Shown: positions 33,311 through 45,351 of the stretch, piece after piece | How positions within the stretch are numbered: position 1 is the first letter of the stretch | Layout of the letters: the number at the start of each line of letters is the position of its first letter | Assembly: GCA_008360955.1 (NCBI GenBank) | Contig: LUCM01005082.1 | Location: 143,076 to 207,075, forward strand | Source of the DNA: Fasciolopsis buskii | Taxonomy: Eukaryota; Platyhelminthes; Trematoda; Plagiorchiida; Fasciolidae | Reading direction: 5' to 3' | Length of the DNA: 64,000 nt | Translations under genes and position numbers: made by a program | Notes under the pieces: generated by a model | The model's database searches: none | Told to the model about the DNA's origin: nothing | The model's input: only the letters and a program-made list of their open reading frames with translations

Positions 33311-34378
33311 TGTTCAGCCGCTAAGCAGAAGAACGATTAGGGTTCTCAACCAAAGCCTTTGGTTCTGGCAAGAACCTGTCCGCAATTTAGTGCGGTATAA
33401 CTGTGTATAAGCTCGTCTACTTGGATCAATTATTCTTCAACTCGTTTTTCCGATTGCGCTGCTAACTCCAATCAACCCTCGACTGGGGGGACCAGGAGAT
33501 TACTTCGTCAGGCCTTTACCGATTGACCTTGAAGGTACGATTGGATCCTCGGCTTGAGATAAGACATTCCGTATAGCTCTTTGGGTCATGTAGGTACGCT
33601 AGCCATCAAATCACGTCAAGATGCAATCTCGTTGTTGTAAACCCCGATAAACGTATTTGTCTACTTTGATCAAATGCTCTACATAAATATGGCTGTCTAC
33701 AAGTTGTCTTCCGTGAAGGAAAATCTCGGAAACCGAGCATTACCTATGGCTGATCTACCACTAACCCGTTAGGTAGCAGCTGAATGGTACATTTGATTTA
33801 GCTTCCGTAGTGTGCATGTGGGGCGGAAGTGCTCTAGGCTAACAATTGTTTGTTCATGTTGCGATAGAATAACTGTTTGGTATGTTATTTATTAACAAGG
33901 AAATGACGAGAAGATACTTTTGAGTTGAATTTGTCGGAAATTAAATAGCACTAGTAACAATTCTGTCATTTTTGTACGTACAAGGGAGAAGGGATAAAGT
34001 CTGTGAACGCGAGTGGGAAGAAGACTGGCATAGGATCTCCACCTTCGAGCTCAAATCCACAAAGTCCGATTCGCGCTGTGGTATTCGCTCGACCGCAAGA
34101 CTGTTCAGCCATACTGGGGGACTAGCCATTAACAACTATAAATCTGTCTATTGTAAACGACACGTGAAGCACTTATCAGTTTGGTCGTATTTTGACATTA
34201 TCGCCTCCTTGTTAATCTTTTTCAAGTTTGGTCATTTCGTTCAATTTGATCGCATTTGTCAATTCATGTTTTGCGGACTGCACAAGCACCCACACTGAAT
34301 AAAGTGTGCATTTCTACAATTACTGCATTTTAGACGTAAGTCCCTGCTATAAGAGCCACACGAGGTTGCTATGTAATC
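33311..34378. other. No firm gene
   Basis: The first 250 bases may still be LINE 5' sequence. A 108-codon plus frame at 33972-34298 starts with TTG, has no motif and is treated as chance. Confidence 0.35.
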
Positions 34379-34533
34379 TTTTATTTCATTTCATTAATGA
34401 AATAACAAAGTACATCGTTTCTCAGGAAAGGACCGTAGCCAAGTGGGGAAATTGACCGGCGGTAGCAGGACTCTAATCCACGACCTTCAAGTCCGAACGT
34501 CACAATCTTACCCGCTCGGCCACCGCGCTCGTC
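34379..34533 (-). repeat. SINE family 1, copy 6
   Basis: Minus reads GGTGGCCGAGCGGGTAAG (A box), GGACTTGAAGGTCGTGG, a mutated B box (GATTAGAGTCC) and CAATTTCCCCACTTGGC. The 3' part is shortened. Confidence 0.75.
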
Positions 34534-36040
34534 TATTGACAATGAAAAGCATTTTATATAATTGATATTGCTCATTGAGATGACTGTTTCTGATTGGTTT
34601 GTGTCTAATGGTCGATTACCTTCTCCATCCCGCGCTGTCGCATCCTCCTCGACAAGATGTGCACCGATCCTCATTGGATCCACCTGGAAAAGGCTTGCCC
34701 TCAGAATACACAGCGTATTTACAGACCAGCAAGCATAATAAATTTTTGTTTGTCCCATATCATTCATCATGTGGTATCGGCCCTAAAACAACGCTAAAGA
34801 ATCCGAGGAAATACTCTGCCGTTGTGTCATTTGACGCTTAGTACATTCCATTTGCAGCTCGCTGAACAGCTTTGCCTGGCTCATAAGAAACGGATTTCTT
34901 CACTGATCATCTAATTATGATTCCAGAATGAGATAAATGATACCCTGAAACTTTCACTTTTTCGAATGTTTTCTTGATTTGCTAGCATTTCTTGCTGATT
35001 GCCGTAATAGGAAGGAGGTTTGCCTAAATTTCTGACGATCTAACTTCCACCTTTCTTCACTCCATTTACGGGCATAACATTTGGCCCTGTGAAGAAATAT
35101 TCTGACAGTATACTTTTACATCATGCCATACTCATTGATAATGACCCCGGAATATTCACACTTGATATTTACGAACATGTGGAACTTTTCTTTGCTTCTT
35201 AAATGTGTTCTGAACGCACCTTCATCTTGTCCCTTTCTGTCCCGTTTGATGGATTTTGTGCTTTTTTTAAAACACTCAACTAGGCGAAATCGCATCTGGT
35301 AGGCACATTATGCACAGTTCATCCGCCTTTCTTTGTTTGGCATCTCTTATTAGTTGTTGTGCATCCAACTTATAAGGTCTATCCTGGCCGTTTCGTGTTA
35401 CTTGTACCGTTAATTCTATCTGTATTTCTGAGCGCGTCTTTTCGGTCTTACTCTGTTGTTCTCTGGTAAACTTCCTTGGACTACCAAAGAAAGTGTTAAA
35501 ACTGTTCTACCATGATGTTCTATTTGTCTGGTTTCACATGTTAGTCAACAAATACGTACCTTAAGCCCAAGTTGCTGGGAGAAATTTCTATCAAAATTTC
35601 TTGAAGAACCCTTCCAATCACTACATACTGAATATTCAAAATATCGTTCCCAACCACAAATCGACTCGATAATATTATATTATTATTATTATATACATTA
35701 TATACATTATATATTATATACATTATATCATAATATTCAATAATATTTTCTTACAAACTGTTCCTCACAGAAACTTTCCTGTAACCTATCTCCCCTGTGT
35801 ACTGAAACAAGGATTCCATCCATGCCACGCTGCGTCAAACTTCTTCGATTCACATTGCAACAATGTTGAAGTTGAAATGCAAACATATGGTTCCAAAGAT
35901 CGAACAGACTGATCGGGTACGTAAAGAATTGTGCATAAATTTGAGACACATTGAAAAGAATTATTGATAAGAAATGAAATTCAGTAAAGATAATTCCGTT
36001 CAACTCAGTTCCGTTGACACGACGCCGATGTGTGCTAGAA
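34534..36040. other. No gene; AT-rich tract
   Basis: Nothing coding was recognised. A TATTAT/ATATACATT-rich simple tract covers about 35670-35735. Confidence 0.4.
35670..35735. repeat. AT-rich simple repeat (ATT)n and (TATACAT)n
   Basis: About 65 bp of TATTATTATT followed by repeated ATATACATT units. It is low-complexity microsatellite DNA. Confidence 0.75.
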
Positions 36041-36838
36041 GTTGTTCAGCTTCACTATAAAAAAGAAGAAGAAAACGGTCTCGCTCGGAATTTCGCACAG
36101 ATCGGGCAATTCGGAAACAATAAGAAAAGTCCTCAGTGACTTTGATATTCACACCGTCTTCCGGATGGATAATACTTTAAAACGCCACTTATCAAAGGCT
36201 AAAGATCAAGTCGATGTGCATGACCAGTTGCAAGGACTGCCCAGCAGAATGCATTGGACAAAAACCAACAGACAACTGACGACGCGGATAACAGAACACA
36301 GAAGGAAGGAAACGTATGTCATTTGGTCCTGATATTTACAAAGTGCTGACCTTCGGATAAGGCGGCCTTATGAAATCTTGAGCACGATTTAGCCATCGTT
36401 TTGCATGCCATAGCAGAGGAGCACAACATAGTTTATGAAAACACAAAAGTACTCCAATGTGGATTCAGAACCTGCACTGAACGTAATTTTGCCAAGGCTC
36501 TGGCGATAAGCCCCCACCCCATTTGCATCAATTGAGACGTCGAGGCAGAGATTTCGGAGATATGGGCAGCCTTAACATCTTTGAGAAACAAACATTCCAA
36601 AGGTCACCACGCTAGTTGTTGACCCCACCGCCTTGGTGGAGCATGACGTGAAGGCCAAAGTACACACATTCACAAACACAGGCAGCTAAACATCCATTGG
36701 CATGTGAATTTTCCTTCAGTCATTTGATTGTTATTCTTGCCTTGAGAACGACTACCATGGTAGTCGAAACGTTGACGTATTGCGACTACCAACAACGCTG
36801 ATTTATTAACATTATATCATTCACAATTCACTTAACTT
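36041..36838 (+). mobile_element. Penelope-like retroelement, 3' end
   Basis: The translated remnant reads SGNSETIRKVLSDFDIHTVF, then NTLKRHLSKAKDQ, then TKTNRQLTTRITEHRRK. After a frame change come HAIAEEHNIVYENTKVL and LAISPHPICIN. This order fits the region after the RT and the GIY-YIG endonuclease of Penelope-like elements (usual QTGRxLxTRxxEH, then EHxHxFxxxxxxVL and SINR). The YIG-Q-TGR box is damaged (WTKTNR). The coding end near 36690 is followed by a stem-loop terminus at 36735-36838. The 5' part with the RT is missing. At least one stop and one frameshift make it inactive. Confidence 0.8.
36735..36838 (+). repeat. Penelope-like terminus with perfect palindrome
   Basis: TTGAGAA is followed by CGACTACC-AT-GGTAGTCG (an 18-nt palindrome), AAACGTTG, then CAACAACGCTG and TTATTAACATTATATCATTCAC. 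It directly follows the Penelope-like coding remnant and ties the three other copies to that element family. Confidence 0.8.
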
Positions 36839-36971
36839 TACCAAATTTTTGTCTATCATTTTAAACTTGAATAATGATTTATTTGATCTGCTAATTCAGT
36901 CACTTATTCATCCAGTCATCTTTCTTTTCAGCCCATCAAACGTGTGTTCATTTATTTCTCCATTAATTAAC

Positions 36972-37141
36972 TTGACCGACGGTGATCAAGCGGATATGGT
37001 CATATTGTTCGTACGTGGAGGTTACGGCATCGAATCATCCCACCACCAATCGACTTCTCCACTTTGTTGTCCACTGCTGACCGCAGGTCATTTTTAAAAA
37101 TTGTACACATTATCGTTTTATTAATAGGGAAAGTAAAAATA
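36972..37141 (+). repeat. SINE family 1, copy 7
   Basis: It reads GACCGACGGTGATCAAGCGGATA (A-box side), a B-box relic GCATCGAATCATCC, CTTCTCCACTTTGTTGTCC, GACCGCAGGTCATT and TTATTAATAGGGAAAGTAAAAA. It begins about 130 bp after the Penelope-like terminus. Confidence 0.8.
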
Positions 37142-38689
37142 TAAAAAATCCCGGTGATAAAGTAGGTACAATGTTCAACATGACAAATCTGTACGTTGTG
37201 AGTTTCCGAGAACTGAACCTGTATCCGGAGGCATTAGCTAGGCGAATCTGAGGCAGTAATTGGCCCACTGGAGCAGAGAACGGACAAATCGAAATAGATG
37301 GGTTAACATACCATTGGATAACAGTCGGTTTGACGAAGATTCACCGGCCGTAGTTCGGACAAATAGATGGATCTTATCTTTTGAACTCACCCTTAGTTTC
37401 TTCTCAGTTTACATTGCCTTACCATTACCCGTACCTAACCCGAAATCTCCTAGTTATCGTCGCTTAATTAAATTCACCCAATGTTGCAGCATCCCTGTAC
37501 GGGTATGGATTTGTGCCCGGGGAGCTAATCTATCTGAGTGTCAGTCAATGTGATTACAGATGAAACCAAATGAGGGCGATTAAGTACCGTGTAGTACAAA
37601 TTTTTCATCGTTCACTTAGTTGTTGAACTGTCACCCCGAACGGCTGATTACACTTCAAAGATGGGCAAGTCCGAACCTTTAAGAGCCAACATTAGTTGCA
37701 AAGTTGCATCGTACAGTACAAAGACAATTTCCAAATGTAAAGTTTGAACCAAGTCCAACTTATTGAATTAGAACAAGAAAGCAGCGCCTAGGATAACTCG
37801 GCTACGCAGATCCAACTGCGTGGGATTCCTGTTATGGATGACAGTCGTATGTAGGTTAGCCCGTGCAAGATTCATGAAAGTCGATACGTGTCATGTTCCA
37901 CAGGTGACCTTTACCAACATACAGGTGTTTTCGACACATCCTGCGTTACAAAACCCATTTATAACTAGGCGACACCAGTTTTGACATAATCTTTTAAAGG
38001 TTACATTGCTCAGTACCACATAACTTTCACCTTTCTGTCGAAATAGCGATACATCGGACAATAAATGAAGACGTACAATGAAGCCCAATAGATAACAGTT
38101 TCGGATTTGTATACAAACTAGAAGAATTAAGAAGGAAAATGAGTTCCATTCATTTTTCTAGCTAACTTTAATTTGGTAACGCCTACTCAATGTTTCGCAC
38201 TTTACTCTCCATTCAATCAAGCCCGCCTCTAGATAGATATTATCTGTCTCAAACGAGAACAACGAAGCGGAACAGGCGTAAAGCTTTGTTTCATCGAATA
38301 AGAACATCACACATTCATAGGTCACTAGCTTGCACATTCGAACCTATATGACTGTCAGTGATTTCATCGGTGGTTTGGGTCACGGCTTCATTGGCCAATC
38401 TCGACTGACACATTTCACACGATCTATATGGTATAATGGTTGAATTCGTCCGCCGAATAGCTCGCATGATTCACGACAAAGGTCTGTCCCAGTTCTTTTC
38501 ACAATGAGTTGGTGGAGATAGGTGACCAGTCATGGGCTGGTGACTGATTCGATCAGTGGACTAATGAGATGCATCAAAAAACAGCCAGGTTTATCGCAAA
38601 ATTTTGTTCTCAAATGAAACTTATAGTTTCTCACTTCAACGTTAGTTTTTCTGAATTCAATTTTGAAATGGTATGGTTTTTGTGGTTTT
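37142..38689. other. No recognisable gene
   Basis: Nothing supportable was seen on either strand. Frames at 37260-37553 and 37891-38088 have no motif. Confidence 0.4.
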
Positions 38690-38930
38690 GTTATCGCATT
38701 CGGATCGACCAACGTAACCGGTTGGCACAACTCACAATGTGATTTTGTCAATTTACATATACACATTCTTGCTTGAGAACCACTCCCCATAGCCATTTGG
38801 TAGCTGGTAGTCAATGGGATAACGTGGTATCGATCTGGCCTTGCTTTCTTTACTCGCTCGCTGTCTCACATGACCAGATTGCATCCACGCCCGTGTATTG
38901 AATGCGATTCGTTCAGTGTGGTTCATCATT
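38690..38930 (-). repeat. Dispersed repeat R3, copy B
   Basis: The longest copy of the family. Minus reads ATTCAATACACGGGCGTGG, CAGCGAGCGAGTAAAGAAAG, GGCCAGATCGATACCACG and TTGACTACCAGCTACC, then a frame with ICKLTKSHCELCQPV. The coding-like end is open for about 94 codons (38814-38530) but contains no known domain. Confidence 0.65.
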
Positions 38931-39250
38931 GTACAACCACCGCCGATAATCAATAAGACTCAGGCAGAATGACTGTCAAACTGCTAGTTCCTAATAGACC
39001 TGACCTGAACAAGGCATGTCAGGGGAAGGAATTAGTCAAATATCCTGTTTCATCATCATCCGGCCGACAGTTGTCCCGCTCTCAACCCTCCGATGGCCCA
39101 TTCTGGGACCCGCTAGCGTGTGGTATTTGTAGACCTATTCAGAATGGGATCGAAGAGCGAAATCAGTCAATCGATTTTGTAGCAAACAGGTCAAGTGGTC
39201 CATCTTTTTACTTGATGGTCATTAGAATTGGTCAAGTACGCTTGTATGTA
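38931..39250. other. Unrecognised plus-strand open frame
   Basis: An ATG-started frame of 95 codons (38969-39256, beginning MTVKLLVPNRPDLNKAC) lies next to repeat R3. It has a plausible composition but no known domain or splice borders. Confidence 0.15.
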
Positions 39251-39254
39251 TTCT

Positions 39255-39670
39255 GAACAAATGACCGTGCTATGGATCCTCAAGCAACGGACGAGCGATG
39301 GACAAGTGACATACAACTGATGGGCAAGGGATAAACAGACCACTAAAACTGACTAGCCAAAAATGGCAAGATGATGGGCCCAAATGACGTAAGGAGTGTA
39401 TCGAAAATCGAAGAGCCATGTATCAAATTTGATTGCAAACCTTGCCTTGAGAAAGACCAACCACGGTTGTCGAAACGTTGGCGCAATACATCTACCAACA
39501 ACTCTGCGTTATTAACATTACATCATTTACAACGATGGGATACTTTACTCATAAGATGACCAAATGATGGTTAGGTAGCGTATAAACAATAAGCCTGTGA
39601 CGACCAAGCAATAGACAACAGGTAGCAGGTGATAGGCAAATGGTGGTCAAGCGATGAAAGCTTGTTAGGT
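39255..39670. repeat. Degenerate GA-CAA-TGG tandem array, split by an insertion
   Basis: Imperfect units of about 11-14 bp (GACAAGTGACA, GATGGGCAAGGGA, GACCAAATGATGG, GATAGGCAAATGGTGG) run on both sides of the Penelope-like terminus at 39427-39532. The terminus therefore appears to have landed in an older minisatellite. Confidence 0.5.
39427..39532 (+). repeat. Penelope-like 3'-terminal stem-loop copy
   Basis: TTGCCTTGAGAAA, then GACCAACC-AC-GGTTGTC, GAAACGTTGG, a 13-nt spacer, CCAAC, and GTTATTAACATTACATCATTTAC. The stem differs from the 11.6 kb copy at one pair (T-A to A-T) and keeps pairing; it has one extra C. Confidence 0.75.
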
Positions 39671-41599
39671 ATATGGTGGATATTGTATTACTAATTACTA
39701 AAGATGACGATAGGCTAGAGTGGTACAGTCGTTTGCGATTAGGACGCAGCTAGGCCAATGATGCTTTGAGTCAATAACTATGGTGGCGCATTAAAAGATG
39801 AATTCTCATCCACTTTTCTTATTATGATATTTAACAAAGTTACTCATTGACGAACTCCATGAATAAAACACATGCGGACTTCGAAACATTCATCCGATGT
39901 GTCCAATTGCGGGGCGACGAGCGTGATGTTCCCACAATGTGAACTTCCTTTTAACATGACACCGTGAAATACTAACCCTTCCATTCACCTCCACCTGTAC
40001 AAAATTCAAATCCATCCAGTCATCTGCTCGTCGAAGAACAATTAGTTTGCTTTCTCTATTCTTGTCACTAGCATTATGGTTTCTGCCCTTCCGAACTGAT
40101 TCGGACAATTCCCATTCTAATGACCTTCCCTTGTTCTTCTCCTATTCAATCCTTATCAAGTCTTCATCCTTAGATGTCAAACTGTTTTATTTTATTCGTC
40201 CTTTATTCCCCGGAGATGAGCAGCGCTGGGTCATTCTTTCTTTTTCCGTTTTCCAAAAAACCTACGATCAATTTTCCCGTTAAAACCAGAACCAACAAAC
40301 TGTATCATATTTGAATGTTTCCCACGAAACTCGTCCTTCGCAGCATGTCTTTTGGTTAGAGGGCTTATCCGTCTTATTGTAACTCACTTTGTACAATAGG
40401 AAATCCGCTCACAGCAGACATCCATTTAGTTTAAATTTCTCGATCAGAGGACTTACTTGTTAACAAATAAAGACGCGTCTTTTTGTTCACACCGTGACGT
40501 ATTACAACAAATGACGAAGTCTAAAAATAACAGAACCACTTGCAACGTTTTGCCTCATTACTCAAACTCTAACAGATATATTAGTACGATGAGGTCAGCA
40601 GTTTATTCATTCAATAAACTATGACCTCTATTGGATTTTAATAATTACTACTCATCACTGCAGCATGCGGACGAACTAACGCTGTTGAACATTGTTCGTG
40701 AATACAAGTTTCCATTAGTAATTTACGAAATAATAGATTTGTGGCATAGTTGACTTGAAGTGCCCAAAAATCGCGCAGTCGAACAATTAAACAGACAAAT
40801 CATACCATAGTAATAGATCAAGAAGTTCACAACGGAAATCAACGTAGACAAAAATGTACAGTCAAAACTGGTATTTCCCCATTTTAATAAGCCAACGTGC
40901 ACAACTACGGTCCGACAAAAAATGAAGCTGTCAGGTACCGTCAATTTTATTGGAGAATGATACCTGCTAACAATGGGTTCAGTAATTCATATCGGCCCGG
41001 AAGGACTAGTCAACGCAGTGGTAGCATGTACGCCTCCCAAATGACTGATGAGTTCTAACGGGAGCGAAACTGTAGTCTGGTGTTTCCCAAGGGCAACAGT
41101 GACCGAATGATGTGAAATTTGTGTTTTCGCAGCGGAATCCAAAGCGCAGTCAGTTAAGCTCAAAAAACGGAACAGTAACGGGTATGTAATGAGGGGATAG
41201 TGGATAATTCACAAACGGGATTGGATAATGATATATTGGCCAACTTTTTGAAGTGTCGAAATCCATTTATCACGGCTAGAACACGACTCAGCGGTCACAC
41301 TTCGCACTATAACTGAAAGCCACACAATACACAATGATAATACAAAATTCTTCGACGTGTATTCCGAACATATACTAGGCGTTTGTAAGCAGAATGTTTG
41401 GAAATCAGCCCCCACCCCGCGTGGAACAACCGGGACGATGAGGTGAAAAGTTTCACCATTTGGATCGATTATTGTTGTTAGGACGAATAACGCCAACAAT
41501 TACAGTACATGGTTAATCTCAGCTGACACTGATCATGAGTCAAGAAATCTGGTCTCCTATTCTTCTGCAGTCTGATTCAACAAAGCTTTTTATCTTTTA
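39671..41599. other. No recognisable gene
   Basis: Apart from the family-3-like repeat at 41005-41165 nothing was recognised. Frames at 40047-40283, 40723-40944 and 41209-41499 lack motifs. Confidence 0.4.
41005..41165 (+). repeat. SINE-like repeat family 3, third copy (diverged)
   Basis: It reads CAACGCAGTGGTAGCATG, CGCCTCCCAAATGAC, GAGCGAAACTGTAGTCTGG and TTTCCCAAGGGCAAC. It resembles the two intron-3 copies in the head and in the GAAACTxxAGTCTGG block. The match is partial. Confidence 0.4.
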
Positions 41600-41768
41600 T
41601 CTTTTACTTCCTTTATGGATAAAAACACTGTGCATCTGTTTTCAGGAAGGGAGCCGCGGCAAGCAGAGGGCTGCCAAGTGGGGAAGTTAATGGGCGGTGG
41701 GAGGATTCGAATCCGCAACCTTTATGTCCAAAAGTCATGACCTTATCCGATTGGACACCGCCGGCCAC
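41600..41768 (-). repeat. SINE family 1, copy 8
   Basis: Minus reads GGCGGTGTCCAATCGGATAAGG, GCGGATTCGAATCCTCCCACC, CCCCACTTGGCAGCCC, TGCCGCGGCTCCC and ATAAAGGAAGTAAAAG. The 5' end abuts a CA-rich tract (41778-41822). Confidence 0.85.
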
Positions 41769-41777
41769 CCATTTGTT

Positions 41778-41822
41778 CACGTACACACACACAGTTGCGC
41801 GCGCACACACCCATGCACACAA
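41778..41822. repeat. (CA)n-rich microsatellite
   Basis: TACACACACACAG, GCGCGCGCACACACC and ACACAAATACAC form a short alternating purine-pyrimidine tract next to SINE copy 8. Confidence 0.7.
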
Positions 41823-41926
41823 ATACACTCGACTACATTTGAACGGAACAGCGATTCATAAATCTACACATAAGAACAACTTTAGCACAGAATTCGTACC
41901 TAAGACAATTTGATTGAAAAACCTGT

Positions 41927-41992
41927 CTTGAGAAAGACTGTCAATCAAAGTGGACGTAACTTCGGACAGTCACACTACCAACTGACCATGTT
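41927..41992 (+). repeat. Penelope-like terminus, decayed copy
   Basis: TTTGATTG, CTTGAGAAA, then GACTGTC, a 22-nt loop and GACAGTC, and ACTACCAAC. The helix is still complementary although its sequence differs from the other copies; the GAAACGTT block is lost. Confidence 0.55.
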
Positions 41993-44530
41993 CTGTTTCG
42001 TTGAATTTTGAAAACTGTCTACATAAATCCATTTGTCACGTATGGAAATGTCAAATTTTCGCAAACCCTTCGCTAGGTACATTTTTATGCGCGTAGATAT
42101 ATTACTGAAATGAAGTTAGACCAGTCGCGACGATGCTCCACTTACTACCGTTCTTCCAGGCTTCTCTGCCCAGCTAGTTTCTATTCAACTTGTTATAGTC
42201 GGTGTTTGAAATTCTGTGGCCACCTGATTCAATCGTCAACGGAATTATGTATAGCAGAATACATTTAATTCTTTACCAACCTTCCTACCATTCCTGTACA
42301 TTGGCTACTCGGATATGTCATACAAATCACACCTTTATTCACCCACGCAAGAAATTACAGCAGTAGCATTCTCCTCACGAACGGATTTCCTTTTGCAATC
42401 AATTTATTCAGCTTTACAAATCAATACAGGCAAATTACTGTTGGGATACCGAAATGCTGGTCGATAGTGACCACTTGTTGATTTCGTTTTAATTGAGAAA
42501 ATAGTTGAATTACATTGAGCATTCATCGTTCTGACGAAGGTTCTTCGCGGACGTCGTGTACGAGTAAAAAATGACAAATTGTTAATTTCCGTAACGGAGA
42601 AGAGCTGGTGCTTAGCTCATCTTACTCTAAAGGACTTATGAGAGCATCCTTTTTCGAGTAGTATATTTTGTGCATTGTTTCAACGTGTTTTTTTCACTGG
42701 TCAGTCTAAAAGCGATACCAGTTTTTACTGTCGGCCCGTTGTGTTAGCCCTGCAGAAATTACATATTGTACCACCCTATTGGGTTTTTCTAGGGACACTT
42801 GAGAATGGATGTATAAAATTTGAAATAAAATATGCCAGACAATTAGATTTTCATATGGCTAGAAATTAAAAGGGGGCAAAAGGATCCGAGTAGACTACTC
42901 CTCGCACTGAATACCTCGTGAGGTGCTCCCAAACGACTTGCATGTCACACAGCCTCTCTTTAGGAAATCTGGTGACAGAGATGTTCCTCGACAAGGCACA
43001 AACGCCCTCCACCGGATTGATTGATATTTAGTAAGCAGTCCAAAGGAGATTGCTGAAATCTGATTCCAAACCAAATAACAATTGTGTACGAAGCATATCA
43101 GGCCATACTCATCAGCATCTCTGGCGAAGGGATGTATTGTACACCCAGGATGTCTACTCTCATTCGAATGGCAATGTCCTATGTGATCCTCAGATCATCC
43201 TGCTACCTTTCACGTTAGACCATTTGATCATATGCTCGGGATAGGGTGTCCTAAATGAACCGTTTACTTCGACTTTTGACAATCGGGTAGTATCAATCTC
43301 ACAGAGGAACCATGGAACCCAAGGGATAGTCTACGACGTTGAAATGGAGGACAGATAAGCTATCATATATGGAGAATCATTCATATTGTTCTCTGGTCTG
43401 TCCCCTCTTTCTCTTCCTCACTGTTCTCATCCTTCGTCATGATTCCGGTGGCTCATAGTCTGCACTCAGATGTTCGCAGTATATATATATATATATATAC
43501 AAATATATACATATATAATAACTCAGCGATGTGGAGGTCATCCACAGATAGTCCATTCAGCACCCCAGTTGCAATTGTGCTTGGATGATGATAGGGCTGT
43601 CGAAGTCAAGCTTATTCACCACTTACTGTCTTCAGATAGATCATTTCGTTATGCATGGCTTTACAGCTTGAGTCAAGCTCGTGGAGGGTGCAAGCTCATT
43701 CCCAGTCATGTTGCTGAGATCTAGTCGAATTACCTGCGCAACCAGCAAGCAACCACACATCATTCGAATCACATCAGAAACCATTACCATATAGATAACG
43801 ATTTAGAACAAGACAGGATTTGTATATATTCTTGATAAACAAACTGGTATTCCTAAACGACAATCACAACTTTGTCTTGACGTCATACTTCCTTCCAATA
43901 AAAACAAATTCGAACATCAAGTACAAGCAAAACATGTCGAAGTTTACAACTTTGCTAATCAGATGCATTTTTTTTGAATGGATTAATAAGGACCATGACA
44001 TCCTCTTGATTTATCTGTGATTGACTGAAATGTTTACTTAGTTTGAACTGGATCATTTTATTGAGCAAACTGTTGACTGACATGATATCTACGCGTTATC
44101 TTGCAGATTTCAAGGTCATCACGAGCAACCCTATTCGCCGGTATTCGTTTGGTTTTTTCGAATGACATCGACCTAATTTAACGAAGTTGCGAGAACTGGC
44201 CATTTGCCCGAAATCTCGATATACCTATCAAAGGAGTCAGACGACGCGAACGGCATCGGATTTCCAGCAAAGAGCAAACATTTATCCGAAACTCCAGTCC
44301 GTTTGTTTGTAACATCTTTCCTTCCCAAAGATAACCGATCTATCATCGTGTAAGTAGAAGACAAACAAGCGAGGTCCATGTACACTAAGTCACGGAAAAA
44401 AGAAACTCACGGGGTTACGTGTAGCTACCTTGAGTGTCATCTTCCGAGATTTCCTTAGACAGTATGCGCATTCCGAATGGGGATTCCCGCATAGCTGTGT
44501 GTGAGTACTGACAAACATTAGGTTTCTTTT
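41993..44530. other. No recognisable gene
   Basis: A (TA)n tract lies at about 43479-43517. Frames at 43050-43244 and 43470-43724 were examined and match nothing I know. Some of this may be unclassified transposon DNA. Confidence 0.35.
43479..43517. repeat. (TA)n microsatellite
   Basis: About 20 bp of perfect TA repeat followed by CAAATATATACATATATAAT. Confidence 0.85.
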
Positions 44531-44698
44531 ACCTTTTACTTTTTTTAATTAAATAGTAGCGCACACCATTTTTCAGGAAGGCGGTCGAGGTCAACAGAGA
44601 GCAACTAAGTGTGGAAGTTGACCGGCAGTGGGGGGATTCAAACCCGCAACCTTCGAGTCCAAACGTCACGACCTTGTTCGCTGAGCCACCACCGGCCA
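44531..44698 (-). repeat. SINE family 1, copy 9
   Basis: Minus reads CCGGTGGTGGCTCAGCGAAC (A-box side), CGGGTTTGAATCCCCC (B box), CAACTTCCACACTTAG and GACCTCGACCGCC, then a tail ending AAAAAGTAAAAGG. Confidence 0.82.
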
Positions 44699-45072
44699 GT
44701 TCATTATATCCTTTGGGATTAATCCTCTGCCTCTGCCTCTGGCTCGGTTCTCTGTTTCTTCGACCTTCTTAAGCTTTAGGCTACCCCATTTCTACACTTT
44801 CATAGTTCAAAGACTGGTTTTCCAACAGGACTCAAAGAACGAAAATCCAATCCACATTTATCTAGTTTCTCAATCGCCAGCTCCGGGGTTCTTCAGCATG
44901 TTGTTTTTTTTCCCTCGCAATTGTTGCACAATGAAGTTTGCTAAGTCATCCATTAGACGACTGACGCAATTTCTCAAGTTTGCTCACGGCACGTACTTTG
45001 TCAACTTATTTCCATTTGATCTGACGATTTTTATTTGCCTTTCCTCGATAATTTAATTCTAATTCGGAACTT

Positions 45073-45351
45073 TTATCTGCAAAAAGTGGTCTCCACTTTA
45101 CTAGATCTGAACGCTTTGTTTGCATCTCCACTCCGAATTGTTGTTCTTACCCCAACAAGCAGTTGATCATCAGCGTCAACCCCATTCCCGGGGCCAAGAT
45201 CATCGAGTAAAAAAAGCACCAACTTACAATGGTTTTTTACATTTTTGATTAATTTAAATGAATAATTTTGTCCCGTCATTTTCATTGGTTCGTTCAACAT
45301 CGCCTCTGATTCTCTGTCGCATGAAAGTTTATTGCGCCTCCGTTGTTTCAT
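45073..45351 (-). other. Unrecognised 92-codon ORF
   Basis: A true ATG opens the frame (MKQRRRNKLSCDRESEAM at the start). It has a short hydrophobic stretch VLFLLDDLG. No family, ribosomal context or splice border is evident; it may be chance. Confidence 0.15.

Noticed and set aside
18653..42545. Shared 14-mer TCGTTCTGACGAAG at about 18655 and 42528, resembling a hammerhead CUGANGA core
   Set aside because: No GAAA block or paired helices follow at the right distance, and a 14-mer shared twice in 64 kb is within chance.
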